Of a stretch of DNA of 64,000 nt, positions 49,624-57,852 are shown piece after piece. The first letter of the stretch is position 1; the number at the start of each line of letters is the position of its first letter. This DNA comes from Cohnella zeiphila (GTDB taxonomy: Bacteria > Bacillota > Bacilli > Paenibacillales > Paenibacillaceae): contig NZ_JACJVO010000008.1 in the NCBI RefSeq assembly GCF_014212055.1, positions 1 through 64,000 of the forward strand. Reading direction: 5' to 3'. Position numbers and translations under genes: made by a program. The notes beneath the pieces are model-generated. The model worked only from the letters and a program-made list of their open reading frames with translations, ran no database searches and had not been told where the DNA came from.

Positions 49624-52233
49624 ATGTCTAAAATCCGCGAAATTCTCGTTTATCATCACAGCCATTTGGACGTAGGGTACACCCATCCGCAGCCGGTGCT
49701 GTGGGAGCTTCAGAAAACGTTCATCGACCAGGCCATCGATCTGTGCGAACGAACGGCGGACGAACCGGCCGAAGAGCGTTTCTATTGGACGTGCGAGGCG
49801 ACCGCGCCGGTCATTCGCTGGCTGGAGACGGCGGAGGAGCGTCAGATCCGACGCTTCGAGGCGTTCGTGAAAAGCGGGCAAATTTGCCTGACGGCCAACG
49901 ACATTCACAGCACGCCGCTCGCTTCGGCCGAGGAAATGATGCGTTCGCTGTATCCGGTCCGCCGGCTGCGAGAGCGCTTCGGGGTGCCGATTCGCACCGC
50001 CATCAACCACGACGTCAACGGCCAGCCCTGGACGTTCTCGCAGGTGCTGGCGGACGCCGGCATCGAGCTTTACACGACGGGAATCAACATCCACTTCGGC
50101 GGCATTCCGCTGAGCCGGCCGAGCGTTTTCAGGTGGGAGACGCCGGATCGGAGGGAGCTGCTGACGTTCCATGGCGAGCATTACTCGCTGTTTACGCAGT
50201 TCGGCGAGCTGTGGGAGAACGATCTGGAGAAAATGAAGGCCGGCCTCGATCGCTACATGAACCGTTTGGAGAGCGAAGGCTACCCGCACGATTTTCTCTA
50301 TCTGTCGGCCACCAATATCCCGATGCTGGACAACACGCCTCCCGATCAGGAGCTGCTGGCCATCATCCGCCGCTGGAACGAAGCCGGGCTCGGTCCGGTC
50401 ATCCGCATGGCGACGCCGGAGATGCTGCTGGACCGCCTGAAGCGGCTTCCGGGCGAGCAGGTGCCGGTCCATCCGGGGGATTGGACCGACTACTGGAATT
50501 TCGGCGCCGCCAGCTCCGCGGACGAGACGCGGCTGAGCCGCCGCTCCAAAGCCGCTCTGCAAAGCGCGGAATTTCTCGCCGCTTTCCGGAAGGCGCCGAC
50601 AGGCGCGTCGGAGACCGCGCTGTACCGGGAAGCTTGGGATCAGGTCAAGCTGTACGACGAGCATACGTGGGGCGCCAATATCTCCGTGACCGGTCCCGAT
50701 ACGACGTACACGAAGGTGCTGTGGGGCCATAAGGCGCATTTCGCCCACCAGGCGAACAGCGTCTCCGGCTATTTGCTCAACCGCGAGATGGAAAGCTTCG
50801 CCGGCAATCCGCCGCAGTCGGGGCCGCCGGAAGGCGTGCTGCTCGTGAATCCGACAGCGTTCGAGCAAACGATTGACGTTCGCTTGCCGGGAGGCTGGTA
50901 TCACGAAGGCCGGCATACGGCGGGCGCGCGTTTCCACTACCATCGCAACAACGATAGCGCCGACTTCTCGGCTCCGGTCGCGGGTACGGCGGTTCTGCCT
51001 CCTTTCAGCTGGCGGAAAATCCCGTTGAAGTCGCTTGGCGGCATCGGCAAGGAGCGGGGAGCGATCTCGCTGTCGGAAGGCCGAATCGAGACTCCGTACT
51101 ATCTTCTGAGCTACGACCCGGGCACCGGACGGATTACCGGGCTTACGGAGCGATCGTCGAACTGGCCGATGATCGACCCGGGCAGCGATTGGACCTGGTT
51201 CCAATATGTCCGCGAGACGCCGGATCCGCTGCGGAACCCGCGCCTGCGAACCACCCTGTTCAACCGCGACGTCGACAAGTGCAACAACAGCATCAGCTGC
51301 TGGAACCGCGACTGGGTCGCCGAACGCCGGGGAGCGACGCGGCTGCTGAGCTGCTCGGCGGCCGAGCACGACGACGGGGCGACGCTGACGCTCGTCTGGG
51401 AGGCGCCCGGCGTGCGGCGGCTGGAGCAGCGGATCACGCTGTTCCGCGATCGTCCCGAGATCGAACTCCGCGCGGAGCTCGACAAGACGGACGACCGGGA
51501 GCCGGAGTCGATTTACTTCGCTTTCCCGCTTCGTCTGGACGCGGGCTGGGATGCCGTATTCGATTCGGCGGAGACGCTCGTCCGGCTGGACGACGACCAA
51601 TTGCCGGGCGTCAGCCGGGACTGGGTGACGGTCGACCGGGCGGTGTCGGTGTTCGACGGCCGCCGCGGCGTAACGCTGGCTTGCCCGGACGCGCCGCTCG
51701 TGCAGATCGGCGGCTTCAACTTCGGCCGCGAGAGCGCCGCCATCCCCCGGGAGGCGAACCCGATGCTGCTGGCCTGGCCGCTCAACAACTACTGGGACAC
51801 CAACTTCCGCGCCAGCCAGCCCGGTCCGCTCTCGTTCAAGTACGTCATCACCCCGTTCGAGCGGTTCGAGCCGGCGGAGATGGTCCGCCGGGGCGTCGAG
51901 GCGTCGCTTCCGGTGCAGCTGTTCCCCGCGATTGGTTGCGCGGAAGAGACGGGCGGCACCCTGCTCGAAGTAACGGGCGAAGGCGTGACGGCGACGTATG
52001 TAAAGCCGGCCGAAGACGGAGACGGCATCATCGTCCGGCTCCATCGGGGCCGGAACGGCGCTCCTTCGGCGCCTTTCACGGTGCGGGTACCCGGCGCCTC
52101 GGTCCAGCGCGCGTTCCGCGCTAATGCGCTGGAGTCGAATGTCTCCGAGCTGGACGTGTCGGGCGACGTTGCCCGGGGCACGCTGGAAGCAGGCGGCTTG
52201 GCGACGGTTCGCATCTGCTTTTCACGTGCTTAA
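49624..52233 (+). CDS. GH38-like glycosidase (DUF5054 type)
   Basis: An 869-residue protein without signal peptide. The N-terminus has the GH38/GH57-like metal motif [13 protein letters not shown] (His14, Asp16), and [10 protein letters not shown] gives a probable nucleophile Asp130 in place of the usual PDxFG. A large beta domain ends the protein. It is related to GH38 but far from the two other copies in the window, with an unusual HSHLDVGYT in place of HSHWDREW. Substrate not known. It is the last gene of the second glycan locus, 9 bases after the ROK gene, and is followed by a strong terminator. Confidence 0.78.
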   Translation: MSKIREILVYHHSHLDVGYTHPQPVLWELQKTFIDQAIDLCERTADEPAEERFYWTCEATAPVIRWLETAEERQIRRFEAFVKSGQICLTANDIHSTPLASAEEMMRSLYPVRRLRERFGVPIRTAINHDVNGQPWTFSQVLADAGIELYTTGINIHFGGIPLSRPSVFRWETPDRRELLTFHGEHYSLFTQFGELWENDLEKMKAGLDRYMNRLESEGYPHDFLYLSATNIPMLDNTPPDQELLAIIRRWNEAGLGPVIRMATPEMLLDRLKRLPGEQVPVHPGDWTDYWNFGAASSADETRLSRRSKAALQSAEFLAAFRKAPTGASETALYREAWDQVKLYDEHTWGANISVTGPDTTYTKVLWGHKAHFAHQANSVSGYLLNREMESFAGNPPQSGPPEGVLLVNPTAFEQTIDVRLPGGWYHEGRHTAGARFHYHRNNDSADFSAPVAGTAVLPPFSWRKIPLKSLGGIGKERGAISLSEGRIETPYYLLSYDPGTGRITGLTERSSNWPMIDPGSDWTWFQYVRETPDPLRNPRLRTTLFNRDVDKCNNSISCWNRDWVAERRGATRLLSCSAAEHDDGATLTLVWEAPGVRRLEQRITLFRDRPEIELRAELDKTDDREPESIYFAFPLRLDAGWDAVFDSAETLVRLDDDQLPGVSRDWVTVDRAVSVFDGRRGVTLACPDAPLVQIGGFNFGRESAAIPREANPMLLAWPLNNYWDTNFRASQPGPLSFKYVITPFERFEPAEMVRRGVEASLPVQLFPAIGCAEETGGTLLEVTGEGVTATYVKPAEDGDGIIVRLHRGRNGAPSAPFTVRVPGASVQRAFRANALESNVSELDVSGDVARGTLEAGGLATVRICFSRA

Positions 52234-52238
52234 ATAAG

Positions 52239-52273
52239 AACAGCGACGGTCCTGGACTGCCGCTGTTTTTTAT
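52239..52273 (+). terminator. Terminator of the second glycan locus
   Basis: AACAGCG-ACGGTCC pairs with GGACTGC-CGCTGTT, about 14 bp with one irregularity, followed by TTTTATT, just after the GH38-like stop. Confidence 0.85.
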
Positions 52274-52289
52274 TGGTACTCGTGCTGGC

Positions 52290-52490
52290 CGATTGCGATT
52301 CAAAACATCGCAACAGGCACTGGTGAAGGCTGCTTCGCCAACGGATGCGATGCTAAACATCGTATCGCGCGCCCCAAGCCTCGGAATAGATGCATAACGA
52401 GGAAGTTTAACGATATGAAACATCGTAACGACCGCGCAACATGGCCGCTTACCGACGCATGCGATACAAAACAACGTATCTCATGCCTCT
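52290..52490. repeat. Inverted-repeat elements around AAACATCGTA
   Basis: aaacatcgcaac, gatgcgatgctaaacatcgtatc, gatatgaaacatcgtaac and gcgatacaaaacaacgtatc recur about every 50-65 bases. Most can pair GAT(g/a)CGAT with ATCGTATC across a 7-base loop containing AAAC. Related motifs lie at 27680-27810. No gene is seen between 52234 and 53599. Confidence 0.6.
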
Positions 52491-52516
52491 TGCTTCTTGT
52501 GCTGGCTGTAACGTTC

Positions 52517-53370
52517 CTCTAACGAAACTAAGAGACGCTATTCGAACAAAATCGGGGGTTCCCGGAACGTAACGAATCTCAGAGCGCTTATTTGGTGGAA
52601 TCTCGCGGCTTTTCGGACGAGAGCGTGTCGATAGGGTCGCTCAGATTCGTTAAAAATTCAAATCTCTTCGCCGAATCTCTAACGAAACGGAGCGACGCTA
52701 TTCGGGCAAAATCAGGGGCTCCCGGAACGTAACGAATCTCAGAGCGCTTATTTGGTGGAATCTCGCGGCTTTTCGGACGATAACGTACCGATAGGGTCGA
52801 TCAGTTTCGTTAGAAATTCAAATCTCTTCGCCGAATCTCTAACGAAACGGAGCGACGCTATTCGAGGCAAATCGGGGGGGCGCGGAACGTAACGAATCTC
52901 AGAGCGCTTATTTGGTGGAATCTCGCGGCTTTTCGGACGAGAACGTGCCGATAAGGTCGCTCAGATTCGTTAAAAATTCAAATCCGCGAAAATCGGCCCC
53001 ATAAGAACTCTCAGTTTCGTTAAAAGGCGCGGGATGCGAGGCCGTGAGGATGCGAAGCTGTAAAGTCGCGAGGCCGCGAAGCCGTGAGAATGCGAAGACG
53101 CGAAGCCACGAGAAGGCGAAGACGCTAAGCCTTGGGGACGTAAGGCCGTGAGTCAACGGAGCACACGTCTTCGCCGAATCTCTAACGAAACGAAGCGACG
53201 CTATTCGGGCAAATTCAGGGGTTCGCAAAACGTAACGAATCTCAGAGCGCTTATTTGGAGGAAACTCGCGGCTTTTCAGACGATAACGTGCCGATAAGGT
53301 CGCTCAGATTCGTTAAATATTCAAATCCACGAAAATCGGCCCAATAAGAGCGCTGAGTTTCGTTAGAGCC
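52517..53370. repeat. 160-bp repeat units of the TAACGAA family
   Basis: CTCTAACGAAAC begins units at 52517, 52677, 52837 and 53180; the first three are head-to-tail with 160-bp steps and are near-identical for long stretches. Each unit holds CTAACGAAAC near its left end, an internal TAACGAATCTCAGAGCGCTT, and the reverse form CAGATTCGTTA or CAGTTTCGTTAG near its right end, so each is bounded by inverted motifs. The fourth unit is separated by a different, 9-base-type repeat (53036-53150). Related motifs occur at 30190-30395. Confidence 0.8.
53036..53150 (+). repeat. Degenerate short repeats (GCGAAGCCGTGAG)
   Basis: Words such as gatgcgaag, gcgaggccg, gcgaagccgtgag and gcgaagacgc recur with irregular 8-9 base steps over about 115 bases. 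It splits the fourth 160-bp unit from the third and has no coding features. Confidence 0.55.
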
Positions 53371-53393
53371 ACGGAACGCGAGATCCTAAGGCG

Positions 53394-53548
53394 AACCAAA
53401 CCCAAATCCGAACCAAACCCAAATCCGAACCAAACCCAAATCCAAACCAAACCCGAATCCAAACCAAACCCGAATCCAAACCAAACCCGAATCCAAACCA
53501 AACCCAAATCCGAACCCAAACCCGAACCCAAACCCGAACCCAAACCCG
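53394..53548 (+). repeat. Minisatellite: seven 17-bp units then three 12-bp units
   Basis: Seven copies of aaccaaacccRaatccR (53394-53512) run without a break and differ only by A/G changes at two or three positions. Three exact 12-bp units aacccaaacccg follow (53513-53548). 17 is not a multiple of three, so the array is not protein-coding despite open minus-strand frames. It ends in a copy of the core found in the 463-760 array. Confidence 0.9.
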
Positions 53549-53599
53549 AGCCTGAGCCAAAGGGATATCCGCGCTAAGGGAGCCCGGCCCAGACACGCG

Positions 53600-54496
53600 T
53601 CAGAACGTCTCCGAATTCTTCAGCTTCTTCAGGAACTGGCCCGGGGGCTCGCCCATCTCCGACTTGAACACCGTGGTGAAGTAGTGCACGGTGTCGAAGC
53701 CGCACTCCTCGGCGATGCGCTTGATCGACCACTCGGTGCCGGTCATGAGGGAGACGGCGTGCCGGATGCGCTCTTTGCGGACGTAGACGGAATAGGATTG
53801 TCCAAGTTCTTCTGCGAATAAGCGCGACAAGTGGCGGGAGGAGACGTGCAGGTAGTCCGCCACGGATGAGAGCTTCAGTTCCTGAGCCAGGTTGTCGCGG
53901 ATATAGAGCTTGGCCCGGTGCACGAGAGTGGAGGCGGACGGATGCAAGGTCGGCGCCTTGACCGCGTCCCGCCGGTCGTCGAAAGCGTTCTCGAACGACG
54001 TCAATAGCGAGCAAGCGAGCCCGAGCACTCCGTCGTCCAGGAATCGGCGGCTGGCGGACACCTGCTTGAGCAGGGCGAGCCAGATCCATACGGCGGGCAG
54101 ATTCCCGGCTTCCGGGAGAACGAAGTTGTGCGACTTCTCCAGGCTCCGGAATCGCCGGATTCCCTCCTCGGAAGACTCTCCCGGGATCAGCTCGAACGCG
54201 ACGAATACGGTATAAAGTTCTTTTTGGCTAATAATCTGATGCTTCAGGTGCGGGCGCGACATGAACAGCGTGCCGGGGCGAAGAGCCCACCGCTCCCCGC
54301 CTTCCTCGTACCACCCTTCGCCATCCGCCACGTAACAAATTTCGAAAAAAGAATGCTTATGGACATGGTTCGTCGGAAGGCTCGTTTCTCCGCCCCAATA
54401 GTGGACGTAAAACGATAGCTCCGACCCCGTCAAACTGACCGCGTAATCGTTCAGAACGGCATTGCTGTGGTCCAATTCCTGCTGCGTAAATTCCAT
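53600..54496 (-). CDS. AraC-family transcriptional regulator with cupin domain
   Basis: 298 residues from ATG 54496. The N-terminal sugar-binding cupin (NHVHKHSFFEICYVADGEG, then LRPGTLFMSRPHLKH) is followed by a C-terminal double helix-turn-helix (LKLSSVADYLHVSSRHLSRL, then SIKRIAEECGFDTVHYFTTV). This one-component layout senses a sugar. It is divergent from the mannose-6-phosphate isomerase gene, which it probably controls. The ATG at 54577 sits at the -10 box and cannot be used; GGGTGGTG precedes 54496. Confidence 0.92.
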   Translation of the reverse strand: MEFTQQELDHSNAVLNDYAVSLTGSELSFYVHYWGGETSLPTNHVHKHSFFEICYVADGEGWYEEGGERWALRPGTLFMSRPHLKHQIISQKELYTVFVAFELIPGESSEEGIRRFRSLEKSHNFVLPEAGNLPAVWIWLALLKQVSASRRFLDDGVLGLACSLLTSFENAFDDRRDAVKAPTLHPSASTLVHRAKLYIRDNLAQELKLSSVADYLHVSSRHLSRLFAEELGQSYSVYVRKERIRHAVSLMTGTEWSIKRIAEECGFDTVHYFTTVFKSEMGEPPGQFLKKLKNSETF

Positions 54497-54579
54497 CGAC
54501 GAACACCACCCGCTCGGAATATACCCATCATAAAGGAGAGGGAATGCGATTTCAACGAATCGGCGGATCGTGTCCATTT

Positions 54580-54607
54580 TTTATAAATCGCCGTCCCGTT
54601 CATGCAA
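54580..54607 (-). promoter_or_regulatory. Promoter of the AraC-type regulator gene
   Basis: The minus strand reads TTGCAT (54607-54602), 16 bases, TATAAA (54585-54580). The predicted start lies about 75 bases before the ATG at 54496, which decides the start codon against 54577. Confidence 0.6.
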
Positions 54608-54665
54608 AGATTCGCCGAAACCGGGTTCCTATAATGAAAGGAAGAATGAGAGGAGGAATCGGAAC

Positions 54666-56405
54666 ATGCCGTTCTATGAAAAAGAGCCGGTGATCCGAAT
54701 CGAAGGCTGCGATGACCGGGCGTGGGCCGGATATGAGGCGATCTCCGAACAACTGGGCAAGCGGATCGATCCGAACAAGCGGAACGTCATCGTCCTCGAA
54801 TGCTATCCCGGAGTCCGGATCGAGGAAGTGATCCGGGGGCTGCAGGCGCTCCGCCCGGCGCTGGTCGTGCAGTCCGAGGAAGCCGCGCTGGACCGGGATG
54901 CCCTGAATGGGCTGCTCGGCCGGTATTTGACGGACGACCGGGTTTTTGGATATATGGCTCCTTTTGCGATTGACGAGTGGTACGATCCGGCGAAGCTGAA
55001 GGAACTGGCCGCCCGCATTCGCGGGGTGGAGCGGGGCGTCGTGCTGGTGGCGGGCTTCGGCGCGTCTTTGCTGCTGGAAGAAGATGACGTGCTGGTTTAC
55101 GCCGACCTGGCCCGCTGGGAGATTCAGCTCCGCTATAGGAGCAAGGAGCTGGGCAATTGGCGCGCGGGCAACGAGGACGAAGATATTCTCCGCAAGTATA
55201 AGCGGGGGTTCTTCGTCGAATGGCGAACGGCCGACCGGTTGAAAAGATCGCTGCTGGAGCGCGCAGACTACTATCTGGATACGAACCGTAGGAACGATCC
55301 CCGCATGGTGACGGGGAAAGCGCTGCTCTCCGGCATCCGGCAGACGGCGGCGCGTCCGTTCCGCCTCGTGCCGTATTTCGATCCGGGCGTCTGGGGCGGC
55401 CATTGGCTGGAGGAGAAGATCGGGCTGGAGCCGAGAGAGCATCCTTACGCCTGGGGCTTCGACGGAGTGCCCGAGGAGAACAGCCTCTATTTCCTGTACG
55501 GAGACGTTCGGGTGGAGCTTCCGGCGATCAACGTCGTGTTTTTCCAGCCGGAAGCACTGCTTGGCGAGCGGGTATATGCGCGGTTCGGCGCGGAATTCCC
55601 GATCCGCTTCGACTTCCTGGACACGATCGGCGGCCAAAACTTAAGCCTCCAAGTTCACCCGCTGACCGATTACATCCAGGAAAAGTTCGGCATGAAATAC
55701 ACGCAGGACGAGAGCTACTACATGCTGGACGCCAAGGAAGGCGCGGTCGTCTATCTCGGCCTGAAGGAAGAGGCGGATCCCGAAGCGATGATCGCCGACC
55801 TGGAACGGGCGCAGCGCGGGGAGGTTTCGTTCCCGGCCGACCAATACGTGAACGTGTTCCCGGCGCGCAAGCACGACCATTTTCCGATTCCGGCGGGCAC
55901 GGTTCACTGCTCCGGCACGGACGCCATGGTGCTGGAGATCAGCGCGACGCCGTATATTTTCACCTTCAAGCTGTGGGATTGGGACCGGCTCGGCCTGGAC
56001 GGCAAGCCGCGTCCGGTGCATCTGGAGCACGGCAAGCGCAACATCCGCTGGGAGCGCCGCACCGGCTGGACGGAGAAGAACCTGGTCGGTCGCGTGGAGA
56101 AGGTGGCGGAAGGCGAAGGCTGGACGGAAGAGCGCACCGGGCTGCACGAGTTGGAGTTCATCGAGACGCGGCGCCATTGGTTCGAGGGCCGAGTTCCGCA
56201 CCATACGAACGGCGGGGTACAGGTGCTGAACCTCGTGGAAGGGGACGAAGCGGTAGTGGAGAGTCCTTCGGGCGCTTTCAAGCCGTTCACGATCCGGTAT
56301 GCGGAGACGTTCATCGTGCCGGCTTCCGTGGGCGAATACACGATCCGGCCGACGGAGCGGAGCGCGGGCCGGCGGTTGGCGACGATCAAGGCGTATGTCC
56401 GTTAG
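54666..56405 (+). CDS. Class I mannose-6-phosphate isomerase with N-terminal extension
   Basis: 579 residues from ATG 54666 (AGAGGAGG upstream). Residues about 240-579 are a type I phosphomannose isomerase cupin: opening VWGGHWLEEKIG, zinc-ligand segments QNLSLQVHP (His331) and PAGTVHCSGTDA (His414). It interconverts mannose-6-phosphate and fructose-6-phosphate. The first 240 residues are an extra domain resembling a P-loop kinase scaffold (NVIVLECYPGVRIEEVI) but with no GxxxxGK[ST], so it is unlikely to bind ATP in the normal way. Bacillus ManA proteins are about 315 residues. It is cotranscribed with the ROK kinase 12 bases downstream and is the metabolic outlet for the mannoside loci. Confidence 0.85.
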   Translation: MPFYEKEPVIRIEGCDDRAWAGYEAISEQLGKRIDPNKRNVIVLECYPGVRIEEVIRGLQALRPALVVQSEEAALDRDALNGLLGRYLTDDRVFGYMAPFAIDEWYDPAKLKELAARIRGVERGVVLVAGFGASLLLEEDDVLVYADLARWEIQLRYRSKELGNWRAGNEDEDILRKYKRGFFVEWRTADRLKRSLLERADYYLDTNRRNDPRMVTGKALLSGIRQTAARPFRLVPYFDPGVWGGHWLEEKIGLEPREHPYAWGFDGVPEENSLYFLYGDVRVELPAINVVFFQPEALLGERVYARFGAEFPIRFDFLDTIGGQNLSLQVHPLTDYIQEKFGMKYTQDESYYMLDAKEGAVVYLGLKEEADPEAMIADLERAQRGEVSFPADQYVNVFPARKHDHFPIPAGTVHCSGTDAMVLEISATPYIFTFKLWDWDRLGLDGKPRPVHLEHGKRNIRWERRTGWTEKNLVGRVEKVAEGEGWTEERTGLHELEFIETRRHWFEGRVPHHTNGGVQVLNLVEGDEAVVESPSGAFKPFTIRYAETFIVPASVGEYTIRPTERSAGRRLATIKAYVR

Positions 56406-56417
56406 GAGGGGCCGCTC

Positions 56418-57362
56418 GTGAACGTCACCATCGATTTCGGCGGAACGAACATCAAGATCGGCCTCGTCCGGGACGGCGAGGTGTTCGCGAAGACGAGCAT
56501 CCCCGCGAATTCCGGAGAAGGCATGCTCGCCAGACTGCCGGAAGCGGAGCAGGCCGTGCGCGGGCTGCTGGGTTCGTCGGGAACGGATCTTGCCCAGTGC
56601 AAGGGGATCGGTCTGGCGCTTCCGGGCGTGGTCGATCCGGTCCGGAAGACGCTCGTCTCGATCAAGGAGAAGTATACCGACGCGCTCGGGTTCGACTTTG
56701 CCGGCTGGACGGAGAGGGCGTTCGGCCTGCCGCCGGTCGTCGAGAACGACGCGCGCGCCGCGCTGTTCGGGGAAGTCGCTTACGGGGCCGCGAAAGGCGA
56801 GCGGGATGCGGTGCTCGTCATTTTCGGGACCGGCATCGGCACGGCGGCCATGATGGACGGTCGAATCGTTCGCGGAAGGCATGATCAGGCGGGCATTCTC
56901 GGCGGCCATCTGACGACGGACGTCTACGGCCAGGCGTGCGCCTGCGGCAATGCCGGGTGCCTGGAGGCGCAGGCCAGTCATTGGGCGCTGCCGATCCGGG
57001 CGGCCAAGCGGCCGGGCTTCGCCGCCAGCCGGCTGGCGCAGCGTACGGATTGGGGCTACGAGGCAGTTATGCAGGACACGCTGGCGGGCGATGAATTCGC
57101 GGACCGGCTGCTCGGCGACCTGATCGTCCACTGGAGCGCGGGCATCGTCAATCTGCTGAACGCGTACGATCCGGAAGTCGTCGTGCTCAGCGGCGGCTTG
57201 ATGAAATCCGCGGACGCGCTGCTGCCGCGCCTGACCGAGCGCATCCTGGCTTCGGCCTGGTTGTCGTGGGGACACCCGCGCTTCGTCGTGGCGGAAGACC
57301 CGGAGACGTCGGTGCTGCTGGGAATGTCCTACCTGGCGGAGCAGAACGGTTGTCACCTTTAG
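56418..57362 (+). CDS. ROK-family sugar kinase
   Basis: A 314-residue kinase with phosphate-1 [10 protein letters not shown], catalytic-region [12 protein letters not shown], adenosine-region [10 protein letters not shown], and the ROK zinc motif [10 protein letters not shown], all intact. It would phosphorylate glucose, mannose or a related hexose with ATP. The GTG start is 8 bases after AGGAGG. Coupled with the mannose-6-phosphate isomerase gene, a mannokinase role is the simplest reading, but specificity is not visible in sequence. Confidence 0.9.
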   Translation: MNVTIDFGGTNIKIGLVRDGEVFAKTSIPANSGEGMLARLPEAEQAVRGLLGSSGTDLAQCKGIGLALPGVVDPVRKTLVSIKEKYTDALGFDFAGWTERAFGLPPVVENDARAALFGEVAYGAAKGERDAVLVIFGTGIGTAAMMDGRIVRGRHDQAGILGGHLTTDVYGQACACGNAGCLEAQASHWALPIRAAKRPGFAASRLAQRTDWGYEAVMQDTLAGDEFADRLLGDLIVHWSAGIVNLLNAYDPEVVVLSGGLMKSADALLPRLTERILASAWLSWGHPRFVVAEDPETSVLLGMSYLAEQNGCHL

Positions 57363-57378
57363 GCGCATATGATACAAT
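57350..57378 (+). promoter_or_regulatory. secG promoter
   Basis: TTGTCA (57350-57355), 17 bases, TACAAT (57373-57378): a near-consensus SigA promoter overlapping the last codons of the ROK gene. Confidence 0.85.
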
Positions 57379-57436
57379 AGGAATACTGTTTATGCAGATG
57401 CATTCGGATGCAAGGTACCGCTGGGGGGTGGAAGCA

Positions 57437-57673
57437 ATGGAAATCGCTTTGAAAATCGTTTTGATCATTTTCTCGCTCGGCCTGATCGGCGTCGTCCTGC
57501 TGCAGCGCGGCAAGAGCGCGGGTCTGTCGGGTGCCATCTCCGGCGGAGCGGAGCACCTGTTCGGCAAGCAGAAAGCGCGCGGTCTGGACCTGTTCCTGCA
57601 GAGACTGACGGTAGGGCTGGCGATCGGGTTTTTCGTCATGGCGCTTCTGGTCGCTTATTACGTTAAAGCATAA
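57437..57673 (+). CDS. secG: Preprotein translocase subunit SecG
   Basis: A 78-residue, two-helix membrane protein. Helix 1 ([20 protein letters not shown]) is followed by the conserved loop [19 protein letters not shown] and helix 2 ([18 protein letters not shown]). It stimulates SecYEG-dependent protein export. ATG 57437 has GGGGGGTGG before it; the longer frame upstream crosses the promoter. Position before rnr and smpB is conserved in Firmicutes. A terminator follows. Confidence 0.96.
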   Translation: MEIALKIVLIIFSLGLIGVVLLQRGKSAGLSGAISGGAEHLFGKQKARGLDLFLQRLTVGLAIGFFVMALLVAYYVKA

Positions 57674-57691
57674 TAGGATGAACCAACCGCA

Positions 57692-57721
57692 AGCGGGAAG
57701 CACGGGCTTCCCGCTTTTTTT
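57692..57721 (+). terminator. secG terminator
   Basis: A 10-bp stem AGCGGGAAGC / GCTTCCCGCT with a 4-base loop, then a run of T's. Confidence 0.9.
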
Positions 57722-57852
57722 GTGCATAACGGGGGCTATTGATTCGGGATGGAAGAAAACGGGGGATGAATTGGGGAGGCCCCCATCGGACGGGGGCCCG
57801 GTTGCGGGCCGCGAAAAGCGTATATACTAGAAGCAGGATGAGGTGATGCGGT

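Noticed and set aside
53313-53596. Gly/Phe/Val/Trp-repeat proteins on the minus strand (GFGFGLDSG)
   Set aside because: The 17-bp unit keeps every frame open by composition; unit length is not a multiple of three and there is no ribosome site.
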